This document shows, piece after piece, positions 55,181 to 64,000 of a stretch of 64,000 nucleotides of DNA. The notes under the pieces were generated by a model. It searched no databases. It had not been told where the DNA came from and saw nothing but the letters and a program-made list of their open reading frames with translations. Source of the DNA: JADKBO01 sp965230345 (GTDB taxonomy: Bacteria; Bacteroidota; Bacteroidia; Chitinophagales; Saprospiraceae); NCBI GenBank assembly GCA_965230345.1, contig CBDDKR010000001.1, positions 1,076,039 through 1,140,038 on the forward strand. The letters run 5' to 3'. How positions within the stretch are numbered: the stretch's first letter is position 1; the number at the start of each line of letters is the position of its first letter. A program made the translations under genes and the position numbers.

Positions 55181-56545
55181 ATGCCGGTGTAGGAGCTACC
55201 AATTTAATAAAAAGCTATCTCACACATCGAGCACAGAGAGTAAAGCTCGGCGGAGTCACGTCAACACCTTTATCCGTTGCTGTTGGTGTACCGCAAGGTT
55301 CAATTTTGGGCCCATTGTTGTTTACCTTGTATACACAAGTGTTTTTACTCAATATATAAAATATTGCAAAGTACACATGTATGCGGACGACCTTCAGTTA
55401 CTTTATACTTTCCTGCTACTGAGGTACACGAAGCGGTTCATAAAATTAATGCTGACCTTAGTACCATAGCTGACTTAACCAGCCAACATCATCTGCATAT
55501 CAACCTCTCAAAATCTGTAGCTTTACTGCTCGGTAGTAAAACCAAATGTAGTATGGTGGCTGATCAAATGCAAATTAAAATCGATGACTCCGTCATACCG
55601 TTAGTTAAGAGTGCCAGGAATTTAGGTCTAACTATGGATGCTACATTTAGGTATCGTGACCATATATCTAAATGCCTTCAACAAGCCTACTCAAAGCTAA
55701 AAGTGTTATATCCCCATCGGGCATACCTCAGCAAAAAATTCTTTTATGTGAGACTCTAGTATTGTCAAATTTTAATTATTGCTCTCAAATTTTCTCTCCG
55801 TGCATTTGACTCTATTACTATGCAAAATATTCAGAAGTTCAAAACTCATGCTTGAGATAAATATTTGGAATTCGGAAGTACTATCACATAACACACAAAT
55901 TAAAGGACTGTAATTGGCTTAGCATGACTAATAGATTTTCTCTTCATTCGGCCTGTCTATTTAATAAAGTTGTTCAAACTAAACAACCCCCTTACCTCTA
56001 TAAAAAAATAATATTTCGAGGGGACGCTCACAATTTAAATGTAAGGAATAAAAATCTGATCACGCCTCCAAAGCATAGAACCTCGCTTTTTAAAAGAAGC
56101 TTTAGCTATAATGTATTTAACAGCTACAATAACCTCCCTTCTCATTTGCAAATGGAAAAAAATTGCTCCTCCTTCAAATGAAAACTGCGTAAGATTTTAT
56201 TAGATGCACAGTCATGTAACTAAATATTATGATTGTTAACTATATGAACTTATGTGTGTCTTCTACATAGCGATTTTCATATAATGATTAGTATTAATAT
56301 CTATTGTATCTTTTCTTTATTTCTATTTATTGTATTTTCCTGGTATTTGAATGTTGTTCTTCCCAATTGTTAAACTGTAATTTATAACTGTTCTATTATA
56401 ATTCATACTGTCTATTATAGCTATTTTTGATTAATTGTAACTGTTTATATGGGTTAAGTGTAAGAGCAGATGGCAAGCTAATGGCTTACCAAACTGAACT
56501 TCGCCCTTTCTTTGAAAAAAGACATATTATTATTATTATTATTAA
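55181..56545 (+). mobile_element. 5'-truncated LINE inserted in the hAT element
   Basis: Non-LTR reverse transcriptase remains: GVPQGSILGPLLF near 55,290, the catalytic MYADDLQL at about 55,378-55,401, then HLHINLSKSVALLLGSKTK and VKSARNLGLTMDATFRYRDH in an open stretch to 55,759, and a C-terminal segment at 55,924-56,181. The 3' end is a short (ATT)n tract (56,525-56,545), the usual tail of CR1/Jockey-like LINEs. The 5' part including endonuclease is missing. There are several frameshifts. The target duplication is not clear. Confidence 0.85.
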
Positions 56546-56577
56546 TTAAAAGTGAACAAGTGAAGTGTAAAATAAAA

Positions 56578-58921
56578 ATGAGTGGAAGGAAAAGACACAA
56601 TTTGGAATTATTTTATAAAAAAAAAAAAAAAAAAGAAAAGGGAAATACTGGTAGTAGAGCGATTTGTAAAGCTTGCAGAAAAGAAATGCTTGTTCAAAGA
56701 TTAAAAAACCATCATGAAAAGTGTAAGAGACATTATACGTACATCAAGATACCGCTGGACCAAGTAATGAAGAAGTTGATTTAACAACAGCTGAAGGTAT
56801 GTACACAGAAAGACCTCCAAAACATTACACACTACATATAATAATAATAATAATAATTTAGTTTCGTTTCGAGATACCTATTTAATCTTAATATTTTATT
56901 AATAAATATAATGGCGTCAATAGAGGTCAGAGGATGAAAATATGCATATTATTTCGGATTTTTCGGAATAAATTTGGGAAGCATAATTTTTCGAATACAT
57001 CTCTGAATATGTCAGGAACAACTAAAAGTTACCATTATCAACAATAGTCCTTGAGCATTATTTGTTATTAAACAAATTAGTTGCAAAACTAATTATGCCC
57101 GAAATTTTTCAGAAGTGACTCTATTGACTCCGCTAATATTTTATATTATCATTTGTCAACTTAAATATTTTCTCCTTTTCTTCTACAGGAAATAAAAAAT
57201 CACATAATGCCACCATTGCAAGCAGGATTTCAACGTCTTCGTCTTCAACCTCAACCATCAGTTTTCAAGGTCGAATGCCAAGCTCAACTTTATCAACGTC
57301 AGGTTTGTCTGGTTTTGATTTGTCAATGCCATCTACATCATCGTTACCATTTACTACTACTATTGAATCGGTCTCTAAAAAAAGAAAAACAGACGCTCCT
57401 GCTAATCTGATGAACTTTGCCGTTCGAATATCTGCAGATAAAAAACAAGAAATAGATAAACAAATCGCAAAAGCTGTATTTGCAACTAATACTAGCTTCA
57501 AGTGTTTAGACAATCCGAATGTGATAAAGGCTATCGATATGTTAAGACCTGGTTATAAGCCTCCTTCAGGAAAAACCATTTCCACGACCCTTTTAGAACA
57601 AATATATAAGGAGGAAAAATCAAAATGTTTTGGAAGTCTTTCTGGACAGAGTGTAAACATGTCTATTGATGGTTGGTCTAATGTCCACAATGAACCTGTT
57701 GTTTGTGCCACTATAACCACTGAAAATGGACAATATTTTATATTTGAAACAATAGATACGTCTGGAAATCCCCACAGAGGCGATTATTTAACTGAAATTG
57801 CTTGCGATTTGATTATATCTTGTAAATCTAAATACAACTGTCACGTGAAATCTTTTGTAACGGATAATGCTGCGAACATGGCACTTATGAGAAAAACTAT
57901 AACAGCAAAACTAGACTCTATAATCATAACTTATAGATGCTCAGCTCACCTTTTAAACTTATTCTGCAAAGATTTAGAAATAAAAGATATCAAACAGCAT
58001 ATTTTGCAAATTGTTAAATACTTCAGAAATAATCATCTGGCTATGTGAGGAGCCCTAGAGCTCTGACTTTATAATACATTCCAAATGTTAAATTGTTTCT
58101 CCCTCCGCTTTTGTTTTAAATTCACATATGCCGCTGCAGTCAGATGAGATTAAAATTAGTCGACTATAATGTTTTACAAAATGTGGATGGCGTACGCTGA
58201 AGCTTGTGAGAATGAAATTGAAATTTTCGATTTGAAGAGTGCAATTGTTAAACTACAATGTAAGTTAGAACGTTTAGCTTTTGACGCCAATCACGAATCG
58301 ATATATGGGATGGATCGATTTTATTCGATATCACAATGCAGAAATCTTGCTGAAAGTTATAAGAGTGCATATAAAAGTTGTGAAAGGTATTTAACTGCTA
58401 AAATCAACATCGACATGTTAGTACACAGTTTAGAAGTCGTGAACTTAACTCAGTTTGTTTTCCGATCTTGAAAAGTTTCTCCCGTTGCATCTACAAAAAT
58501 ATCTAAATAAAATAAACATCGATGACAATTATAATGGCGAAGAGAAGAAGGTTGAGAAAAATGATGAAGCATTAAATACCGTACAAGAAATGTATGGAAA
58601 TAGTGGAATACTACCACTCATTATAAAACTTGAAGCCAAAATGGAACCATTTTCAGCAGTTATGTTTTCAGAAAAGGTAATAAATAAGCAATTAGTGCCT
58701 CAAAGTGGTGGGTTTCACAAAAGAACATACCTGATATTGCTAGACTTCTTCCTTTCGGGAAGCAATTTTTATGTGCTATTTCTTCATCAGCTTCAGTAGA
58801 AAGAGTATTTTCGACGTTTGGATTTGTTCACTCCAATTTAAGAAATAGATTAGGAGTGGAAATGGCAGGAAAATTAGTATTCCTGTACAAATACTATAAC
58901 GAGAACATTGAAAACCACTAA
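56578..58921 (+). pseudogene. hAT transposase gene, broken
   Basis: Exon 1 (from ATG 56,578) encodes a BED-type zinc finger with AICKACRKEMLVQRLKNHHE then KCKRH. One frameshift leads to DTAGPSNEEVDLTTAEG at the donor site. Exon 2 (57,189 on) encodes the DUF659/RNase H-like catalytic region: SGQSVNMSIDGWSNVHNEPV, FVTDNAANMALM and YRCSAHLLNLFCKDLE. After several stops, the C-terminal dimerisation domain is readable: SASVERVFSTFGFVHSNLRN then RLGVEMAGKLVFLYKYYNE, ending at TAA 58,921. WWVSQKNIPDIARLLPFGKQ upstream of it is in another frame. It is a pseudogene with at least four disruptions. Confidence 0.85.
56797..57188 (+). other. spliceosomal intron in the hAT transposase gene
   Basis: Donor GAAG|GTATGT at 56,797 and acceptor TTTTCTCCTTTTCTTCTACAG ending at 57,188, with a long pyrimidine tract. 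Joining the exons keeps the frame across AEG-NKKSHNATIASR. The intron proves a eukaryotic origin for this part of the window. Confidence 0.75.
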
Positions 58922-59194
58922 TATCAATGGTTAATGTAATAATAATAATAATACTGGTAGTGTAAATGTAGTTAGAATTAATGTATTGTTAGAATTAAAA
59001 TTTTTTTAAATTTTTCTGTTTTTTTGTTATTATTTATTAAGTGTTCATTATCTGCCATTATTAAGAATATAGTTTTATTTGCAATTGTATGTTGACTATT
59101 ATACAATAAAATAAATAAATGGTATTTTTATTTTTTTTATTTTAATCATTGATTTAAATCAAATGATTTAAATCGGGCGAACCCTGGTACAGAC

Positions 59195-59702
59195 ACGTAC
59201 CGCTCGTTCGTTTTGTGTTATTTAAGTTCATTTAAAATAATTATGAGATCGTGTTTCGTAAAAAACTCCTGTATTGTAGACACAAACAACATTATGAATT
59301 GAGCCTTGAGGATGAAAAAATAAATTTTTCGAAACGTCGGCATAAAATTCAATAAGTGTTGTTGTTTTTCTCAATTGACCTACAATCCCACCATAATTAA
59401 TAATAAATAGTAACAATGACAAATACATGGAGATTTCTATAGAAAGTTCAGTAGAAAAATTGGAAGTCAATGTTAAAATGCTAATTAGAAAGTAAGGAGA
59501 ACATTCAAAATTGCAAAACCAAGTAAGAGGAGAAAATCTATAAAAGAAAACCGGATTGTTATCATTTTTGCGAAGCAGATGTGTTAAATTTTGCAAGAAA
59601 TCATGCAACTGTAAGTTGGAAGTTGTCGAAATTTTTTCATAGAGAGCTAAAAGTCGCGAAAGATAATGTCTAATTGATTTATTAAGAAAGAGGGGTAACT
59701 AT
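59195..59702. other. non-coding stretch
   Basis: AT-rich animal DNA after the hAT copy. I see no element ends, coding region or structure of note. Confidence 0.5.
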
Positions 59703-60450
59703 TTGAAAAATGCGAATGAATGCTTTAAACCAGTACGAAAATCATATATACCGAATCAAAATGTTTTACCGTGTGAGAATTGTTTGGGATTCTACTCAGC
59801 GAAGTTACTATGTCGTCATCGAAAAAAATGTTCTGGTAATAAAACTCAAGCTAATGCACAAATTGCAGGTCAATCAAGATTAGCTGACAATGCCCGATTA
59901 GACAAGCAATTAAAAAGAGAAATTTTCCCTCATATGAGAGCCGATAAGGTATCGCTGGAAGCTAAAAAAGATGTTCTACTCTGTGCCTTTGGGTCAAGGT
60001 ATCTAAAAATGCACAAAGAGAGACACTTCATAAATGTGATGTCTCGTAAGATGAGAGAATTTTCAAAAATATTATTGGAAGTAAAAAAGCTGAACCGCCC
60101 ATAAAAAACGTGTTTCAAGCACTTCAACTTCAGTTTTCTATATCTTCGTAGAAGCCACCAAAACTGTTACGAGATATAATTCTCAAGCAGATATTTATGA
60201 AGCACCTACATTTGCAATGAAAATTGCAACGTCCTTAAAACATTGTTGCGACATCGCTATTACTTTAGCAGTAAAGACACGAAACCTGGTACCATCTTTA
60301 ACATCAGATGAAGTGGTTGCAAATCTTAAGACGATGATCCATTTATTTCTATCCAACTGGAAGTTGGAACTTTTAAGTCAGGTTGCTAACATTTTAAATC
60401 TGAATAGGTGGAATAAAATTACTAAGACAGTACTTACTGAAATTTGCTGA
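59703..60450 (+). pseudogene. remnant of a zinc-finger gene of unclear type
   Basis: A 133-codon frame (59,703-60,104) with one zinc finger LPCENCLGFYSAKLLCRHRKKC and a basic helical tail (ADKVSLEAKKDVLLCAFGSR). After a frameshift, PTFAMKIATSLKHCCDIAIT and LFLSNWKLELLSQVANILNL follow to 60,450. Similar proteins occur in arthropod genomes as repetitive, possibly recombinase-related genes, but I cannot assign a family with confidence. Stops between the parts show it is decayed. Confidence 0.4.
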
Positions 60451-60545
60451 AATTGCGTTACAAACATCAAAAACAGGCAATCAAAATGCTACTGCATATA
60501 ATTATTTATTGGAAACAGTTTATTGCAGGGTTTAATCACTGAAAA

Positions 60546-60871
60546 CGTGATGTGATCACGACTATCATAATACGACGTACGCTAGAAATTGTTCCTTATC
60601 CCTAAATAAACGCCGATAGACGAGTAATGTCACGTATACTAATAATCCATTAGTCTAAGCACCAAGATAAGTACTATCGCTTTCTATCATAATGATAAAC
60701 ATAAACATTATAAATATAGGTGCCCTAGTTCTAAATAGTCAGATTGTACCCATCGTTCAAACAACGCTGTTTAACTTTACTCCGTAAATTTATAGTAAAT
60801 TGTAGAAATAAAGTTAATTCACAAGTTTGTAAATTTTTTAAAAAGATCTATTTCACAAATATATACTTAAT
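60546..60871 (+). repeat. probable 5' LTR of a Gypsy element
   Basis: The right edge is set by the primer-binding site at 60,872. A TATA box TATAAATA (60,709-60,716) and a polyadenylation signal AATAAA (60,807-60,812) lie in U3-R-U5 order. The left boundary near GTGATGTGATCACGA is a guess from similarity to 17.6/297-type LTR starts. No 3' LTR is in the window. Confidence 0.6.
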
Positions 60872-60889
60872 TGGCGCAGTCGGTAGGAT
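60872..60889 (+). other. retrotransposon primer-binding site, tRNA-Ser
   Basis: TGGCGCAGTCGGTAGGAT is the exact complement of the 3' end of insect tRNA-Ser (ATCCTACCGACTGCG plus CCA). This site is typical of 17.6/297-type errantiviruses and confirms the LTR boundary. Confidence 0.85.
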
Positions 60890-61341
60890 TTAGCAAAAGA
60901 ATTCTATCGTAGTTTTCGCGAGTTTCAACTCCTTGTTTGCTAAAATCCAAAAGAAAACGAACCAGTGAAAATCGCAGCAACAATTGGTATATCTCCAGAG
61001 AGCCAGAACTTCAACAAGCCATCGAGGTAAGTCGAGTGTTTCCTTTCTGCAACCTCCTAAGAACCTTTATTGTAAAAGTTCTCATTGGAAATTTTAGCTA
61101 TAAGTGTGACCATCTTGGTCAACTACTAAGACTAATATCGCATTTGAAATCTGCTAGACTGTTTATCATAAACATATACATTTTCTACTTTTCTAATTTA
61201 ATTTTAAATTTAGTGATTTGTACAAGACTCACTTGATACAAATTGGTTCGTGGTCAGATGCCGGAACCATTCATAACGACTACAAGATTTAAATTCGTTA
61301 ATTTATTTTAAAATAATTCGTATAAAATCCTAATAAATTAC
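60890..61341 (+). other. Gypsy leader region
   Basis: Untranslated leader between primer-binding site and gag. A perfect splice-donor motif GAGGTAAGT occurs at 61,024-61,032. No coding frame of note. Confidence 0.5.
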
Positions 61342-62687
61342 ATGACGGATAGCACAATCGATAATTTATTAGATTCATTTAACTCATTGCAAATAAACAG
61401 CGACACCATGCCTAATGAACAACAAGCACAAATCAACTACACACTTTTAATATGTAAGATACAATACCCACCGATGAAGGTTCAGAAATCGAATTAGAAC
61501 TTCATAAATGCGGTAGACGATTTCTATAATTTATATCATAGTGCAGACGTAGTACTAAATAAATGCATAAATAGCATAATTAAAAGCAAACTTAGGGATA
61601 GAGCAAAAATCCTTATAGGTTCTCGACCTAAATTAACATCGTGGTCTTTAATCAAAAACGCGCTAAGAACGACTTTCGGAGACAACCAAAGCCTAGACAT
61701 ACTAGAACAACTTTTCACAACGACAGTATAGAAAAACGAAAGTTATATAATATAGATTTTACAAAAAGAATACAAATCTTACGCAGTAAACTCTGTTTTA
61801 AAATAAATTCTAAATCTATAGCTGAAATGAAAGCAGACGAAAAATTATTACATATAAGACAATATGAATCACAGTCTTAAAAGTATTTTTAAGAAACTTA
61901 AATATTAGAGCATGTGATTTTATAAGATCCCAAAACCCTACTAATTTAGAAGATGCCATGAATTTATATTTAGAAAATGAAAACTTCACTTCCACGAAAA
62001 ACCTAACGCTACAACATAGAAATAATCACATACAACAACCTCGTAATAATTCCTTACAAAACATCAACTTAAGTCTCACAAAATCTATATAGACAAAACC
62101 ATTCATTTAATACAAACATTTTTAAAAATCAAAGAATAATGCCTCAAAGATAAACTTTCCCGAGTCAACCGATTAACTTACCACAACCCAGACAAATTCC
62201 CACAAAATTCCCAGTCAACCAACAAGTTTTTGGACCTCAAAAGAATGTTTTTAAACCTAACCCAAACAGACAGACGTACAATATCCCCGAACCAATGTCC
62301 GTCCAATCCAGACAACCCACACTACGAAATAATACACAACCACAAAGACAATTAAATTCAAATCAAGTAAGACAACAATTCCTGTCGTTTCAAAAACAAA
62401 CAACCCGTAAATGTATCGCACAAGAATTAAATGCAATAGATGATAGTGAATTAGATGATCAAAACGATTACGAAAATAATTACGAGTACCAGGACAACTA
62501 CCACATCGGTGCTACTTCACTTAATTATAACGACTACACATACCAACCTACAACTGATTTCCCAGAAAACAATTATACAATTGAGAATGAAATTGAACAA
62601 GACGAACAAAATCAAATGATGCATACAATCACACGAAATGAAAATCAAAATTTTACTCTTGGCCCACAGAACAACAGACAGAAATAA
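61342..62687 (+). pseudogene. Gypsy gag gene, broken
   Basis: The gag starts with ATG 61,342 (MTDSTIDNLLDSFNSLQINS). After a frameshift, FINAVDDFYNLYHSADVVLN then LIGSRPKLTSWSLIKNALRT and TFGDNQSLDILEQL match the Gypsy capsid. Shifted again, TKRIQILRSKLCF continues, then LRNLNIRACDFIRSQNPTNL and a Gln/Asn/Pro-rich tail. The last open frame (62,295-62,687) encodes a low-complexity acidic C-terminus and ends in NFTLGPQNNRQK. The gag is interrupted by at least three stops or shifts. Protease and pol do not follow: a LINE begins instead. Confidence 0.75.
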
Positions 62688-62694
62688 CATTTAA

Positions 62695-62870
62695 TGCATA
62701 TTGCATATATGCATATATCAGTTGACCAGTTGACCATCGAAGTGACTGGACGTGCCTCTGCAGACAAGAGATCCATACCTACTAAGCAATAAATGCACCC
62801 TATAAATGCATTTATTGCTATCTTCCTATAATCATTGGAAATCCCTAAACTAAAACCCTCGCGGGCCAAG
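62695..62870 (+). other. 5' end of the second LINE
   Basis: Untranslated leader before ORF1. It contains a perfect 12-bp inverted repeat GCAATAAATGCA/TGCATTTATTGC (62,786-62,797 and 62,807-62,818). The element's exact start is uncertain, somewhere after the gag stop. Confidence 0.5.
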
Positions 62871-64000
62871 ATGCCGACAGCGACGGGACCGGCAATCTGC
62901 GAATTGTGCTTGGACAATTTTTTCGTAAATAAAAAATTGATCGAGTGTAAAATTTGTGTGAAAAAATTCCATGTGAGTTGTGCTCAAGTGAAGGAAAAAG
63001 TTAGCAAACTACTAGCAGAATGCAAAAATTTGTTTTGGTTTTGTAACGACTGCGTCGCAAATGTGCAAGAAAAATTAAATATCGGATCTACAGTGGAGAA
63101 GTTGAATGAAAAAACAAATATCCTAGCAGAGACAACAGCAAAATTGTTAAATATAATCGAAAATGCGTCCTCATTACCTACAAAATCCTATTCAGACATT
63201 GTTAAAACTAATGACCACAGCCTCATACACACAAATAAAATTACTAGCAACTTTCCTAGTGTCATTATAAAATCAAAAAAAAATCAAGATTCAGCGGCAA
63301 CAAAAAACGATATTTTCCAGAAGATAAACCCAGCAGAACTAAATATAGGAGTGAACAATATCAAAGTAACGAAAACAGGAAATATTGCAATTAAATGCTG
63401 TACCAAGGAAGACACCGAAAAATTAAAGAATATAGCAATAGAAAAATTAAAAAATGCATATGAGGTTGAAGAAACAAAACTTAGGAAGCCAAGAATTAAA
63501 ATAATGAGCCACACTAACGATAAAAATGAGGAAGAATTAGAAGAATTAATAAGAAAACAAAACAAGTATATTAACGACGATGATGAAATAAGAATTACAT
63601 ATATTAAAAAAACCAAAACAATAGGATCTATATACTTTGCTGAATGTTCCCCAATTCTTTTTAACAAAATAATAAGTAACAAAAAATTATACATCGGATG
63701 GGAAAGATGCCCCGTATATGAGGACATCAGTGTACCTCAATGTTTTAATTGCAATGGCTTTTACCATAAAAACACTAATTGTAAAAACAAAACGGTTTGT
63801 GCGTATTGTGGAGGCGAACATAATAAAAATGAATGCCAAAAGCGAATTAAAAAGTGCAATAACTGTGAGGAAGCAAATCAAAAATATAAAACGGAATACC
63901 CTTTAAATCATGAAGCTGACAGTAAAAAATGCCCATCATACAAGTACCATCTACAAATTTTAAAAAATAAGACAGATTACGGTCAACAAGTATATGGTTA
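62871..64000 (+). CDS. LINE ORF1 (PHD-like finger and zinc knuckles), open at window end
   Basis: A 376-codon frame with no stop to the window edge. MPTATGPAICELCLDNFFVN opens a PHD/RING-like finger (CELC, CKIC, HVSC, WFCNDC), then a coiled coil with many Lys/Asn, an RRM-like middle part, and three CCHC-type knuckles near the end: CFNCNGFYHKNTNC, CAYCGGEHNKNEC and a degenerate CNNC...C. This is the gag-like ORF1 of CR1/Jockey/I-type non-LTR retrotransposons, which packages the element RNA. ORF2 would follow beyond the window. Its intact frame, unlike every other element here, suggests a young copy. Confidence 0.82.
   Translation, partial: MPTATGPAICELCLDNFFVNKKLIECKICVKKFHVSCAQVKEKVSKLLAECKNLFWFCNDCVANVQEKLNIGSTVEKLNEKTNILAETTAKLLNIIENASSLPTKSYSDIVKTNDHSLIHTNKITSNFPSVIIKSKKNQDSAATKNDIFQKINPAELNIGVNNIKVTKTGNIAIKCCTKEDTEKLKNIAIEKLKNAYEVEETKLRKPRIKIMSHTNDKNEEELEELIRKQNKYINDDDEIRITYIKKTKTIGSIYFAECSPILFNKIISNKKLYIGWERCPVYEDISVPQCFNCNGFYHKNTNCKNKTVCAYCGGEHNKNECQKRIKKCNNCEEANQKYKTEYPLNHEADSKKCPSYKYHLQILKNKTDYGQQVYG

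Larger units (their letters stand above)
54991..59194 (+). mobile_element. hAT DNA transposon, with target duplications
   Basis: The element runs from 54,999 to 59,186 with 9-bp terminal inverted repeats CAGGGTTCG and CGAACCCTG. The flanking 8-mers ATACAGAC (54,991-54,998) and GTACAGAC (59,187-59,194) agree in 7 of 8 bases, the expected hAT target-site length. Subterminal ATGATTTAA motifs recur at both ends. It holds a BED-finger transposase gene with stops and frameshifts, and a LINE fragment inserted near its 5' end. It is therefore an old, immobile copy. Confidence 0.9.

Noticed and set aside
59228..59608. 126-codon minus-strand frame
   Set aside because: No family resemblance, low complexity, and surrounded by decayed animal repeats; taken as chance.
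51308..64000. Bacterial retron or group II intron reading of the reverse transcriptases
   Set aside because: The sequences match Gypsy and LINE proteins, with introns, LTR signals and (ATT)n tails, all of animal type.
1..64000. CRISPR array, prophage, rRNA or tRNA genes
   Set aside because: I looked for regular short repeats, phage structural genes and tRNA-like ends and found none. The tRNA-like 18-mer at 60,872 is a retrotransposon primer site.

Overview
The window reads as three unrelated pieces joined end to end. Positions 1 to about 42,670 (segment A) and about 42,670 to 51,310 (segment B) are Bacteroidota chromosome. Positions about 51,310 to 64,000 (segment C) are animal DNA, probably arthropod, made almost entirely of decayed and nested transposable elements. 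No gene spans either join. Codon use, dispersed repeats and gene style change at the joins, so the most economical reading is a chimeric assembly or mixed-source scaffold. Transfer into a eukaryotic genome is possible but nothing in the sequence specifically supports it.

Segment A is a compact, AT-rich Bacteroidota genome. The lineage evidence includes a GWxTD protein, a BT_3928-type DoxX protein, SprB-type repeats joined to OmpA, paired exbD genes, TAnnTTTG promoter boxes and few Shine-Dalgarno sites. Its main blocks are: primase and an alpha/beta hydrolase; a minus-strand exbB-exbD-exbD-tonB energy-transduction operon; a DEAD-box helicase; a run of membrane and thioesterase genes; alaS; an M23 peptidase with a frameshift; an M28 peptidase; mqnE of the futalosine menaquinone pathway; a DUF3524 glycosyltransferase; hemL overlapping a two-component pair; a propeller/SprB/OmpA surface protein; rpmI-rplT; uppS-bamA-ompH envelope biogenesis; dusB; a PhoB/PhoR-like pair; an AspT-type transporter; a PD40/SPOR protein; and a lone serine hydrolase flanked by structured repeats. 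Several genes serve the cell envelope (uppS lipid carrier, bamA and ompH outer-membrane assembly, the ExbB/D-TonB motor).

Segment B is a second Bacteroidota, by eye richer in GC and in CGN arginine codons. It carries a MoxR ATPase, a CAP-domain secreted protein, a DUF4837 lipoprotein, a sigma factor broken by two frameshifts with its likely anti-sigma partner, and htpG. It has its own 63-bp dispersed repeat, long palindromes, and a stretch after htpG that looks like an undescribed structured RNA: two hairpins presenting the same 10-nt G-rich loop, followed by a strong terminator.

Segment C holds a Ty3/Gypsy pol remnant interrupted by an unclassified repeat; a complete-looking hAT element (9-bp terminal inverted repeats, 7/8 matching target duplication, a spliceable intron) containing a 5'-truncated LINE; a second Gypsy element with LTR signals, a tRNA-Ser primer-binding site and a broken gag; and the 5' end of a LINE whose ORF1, with a PHD-like finger and zinc knuckles, is still open at the window edge.
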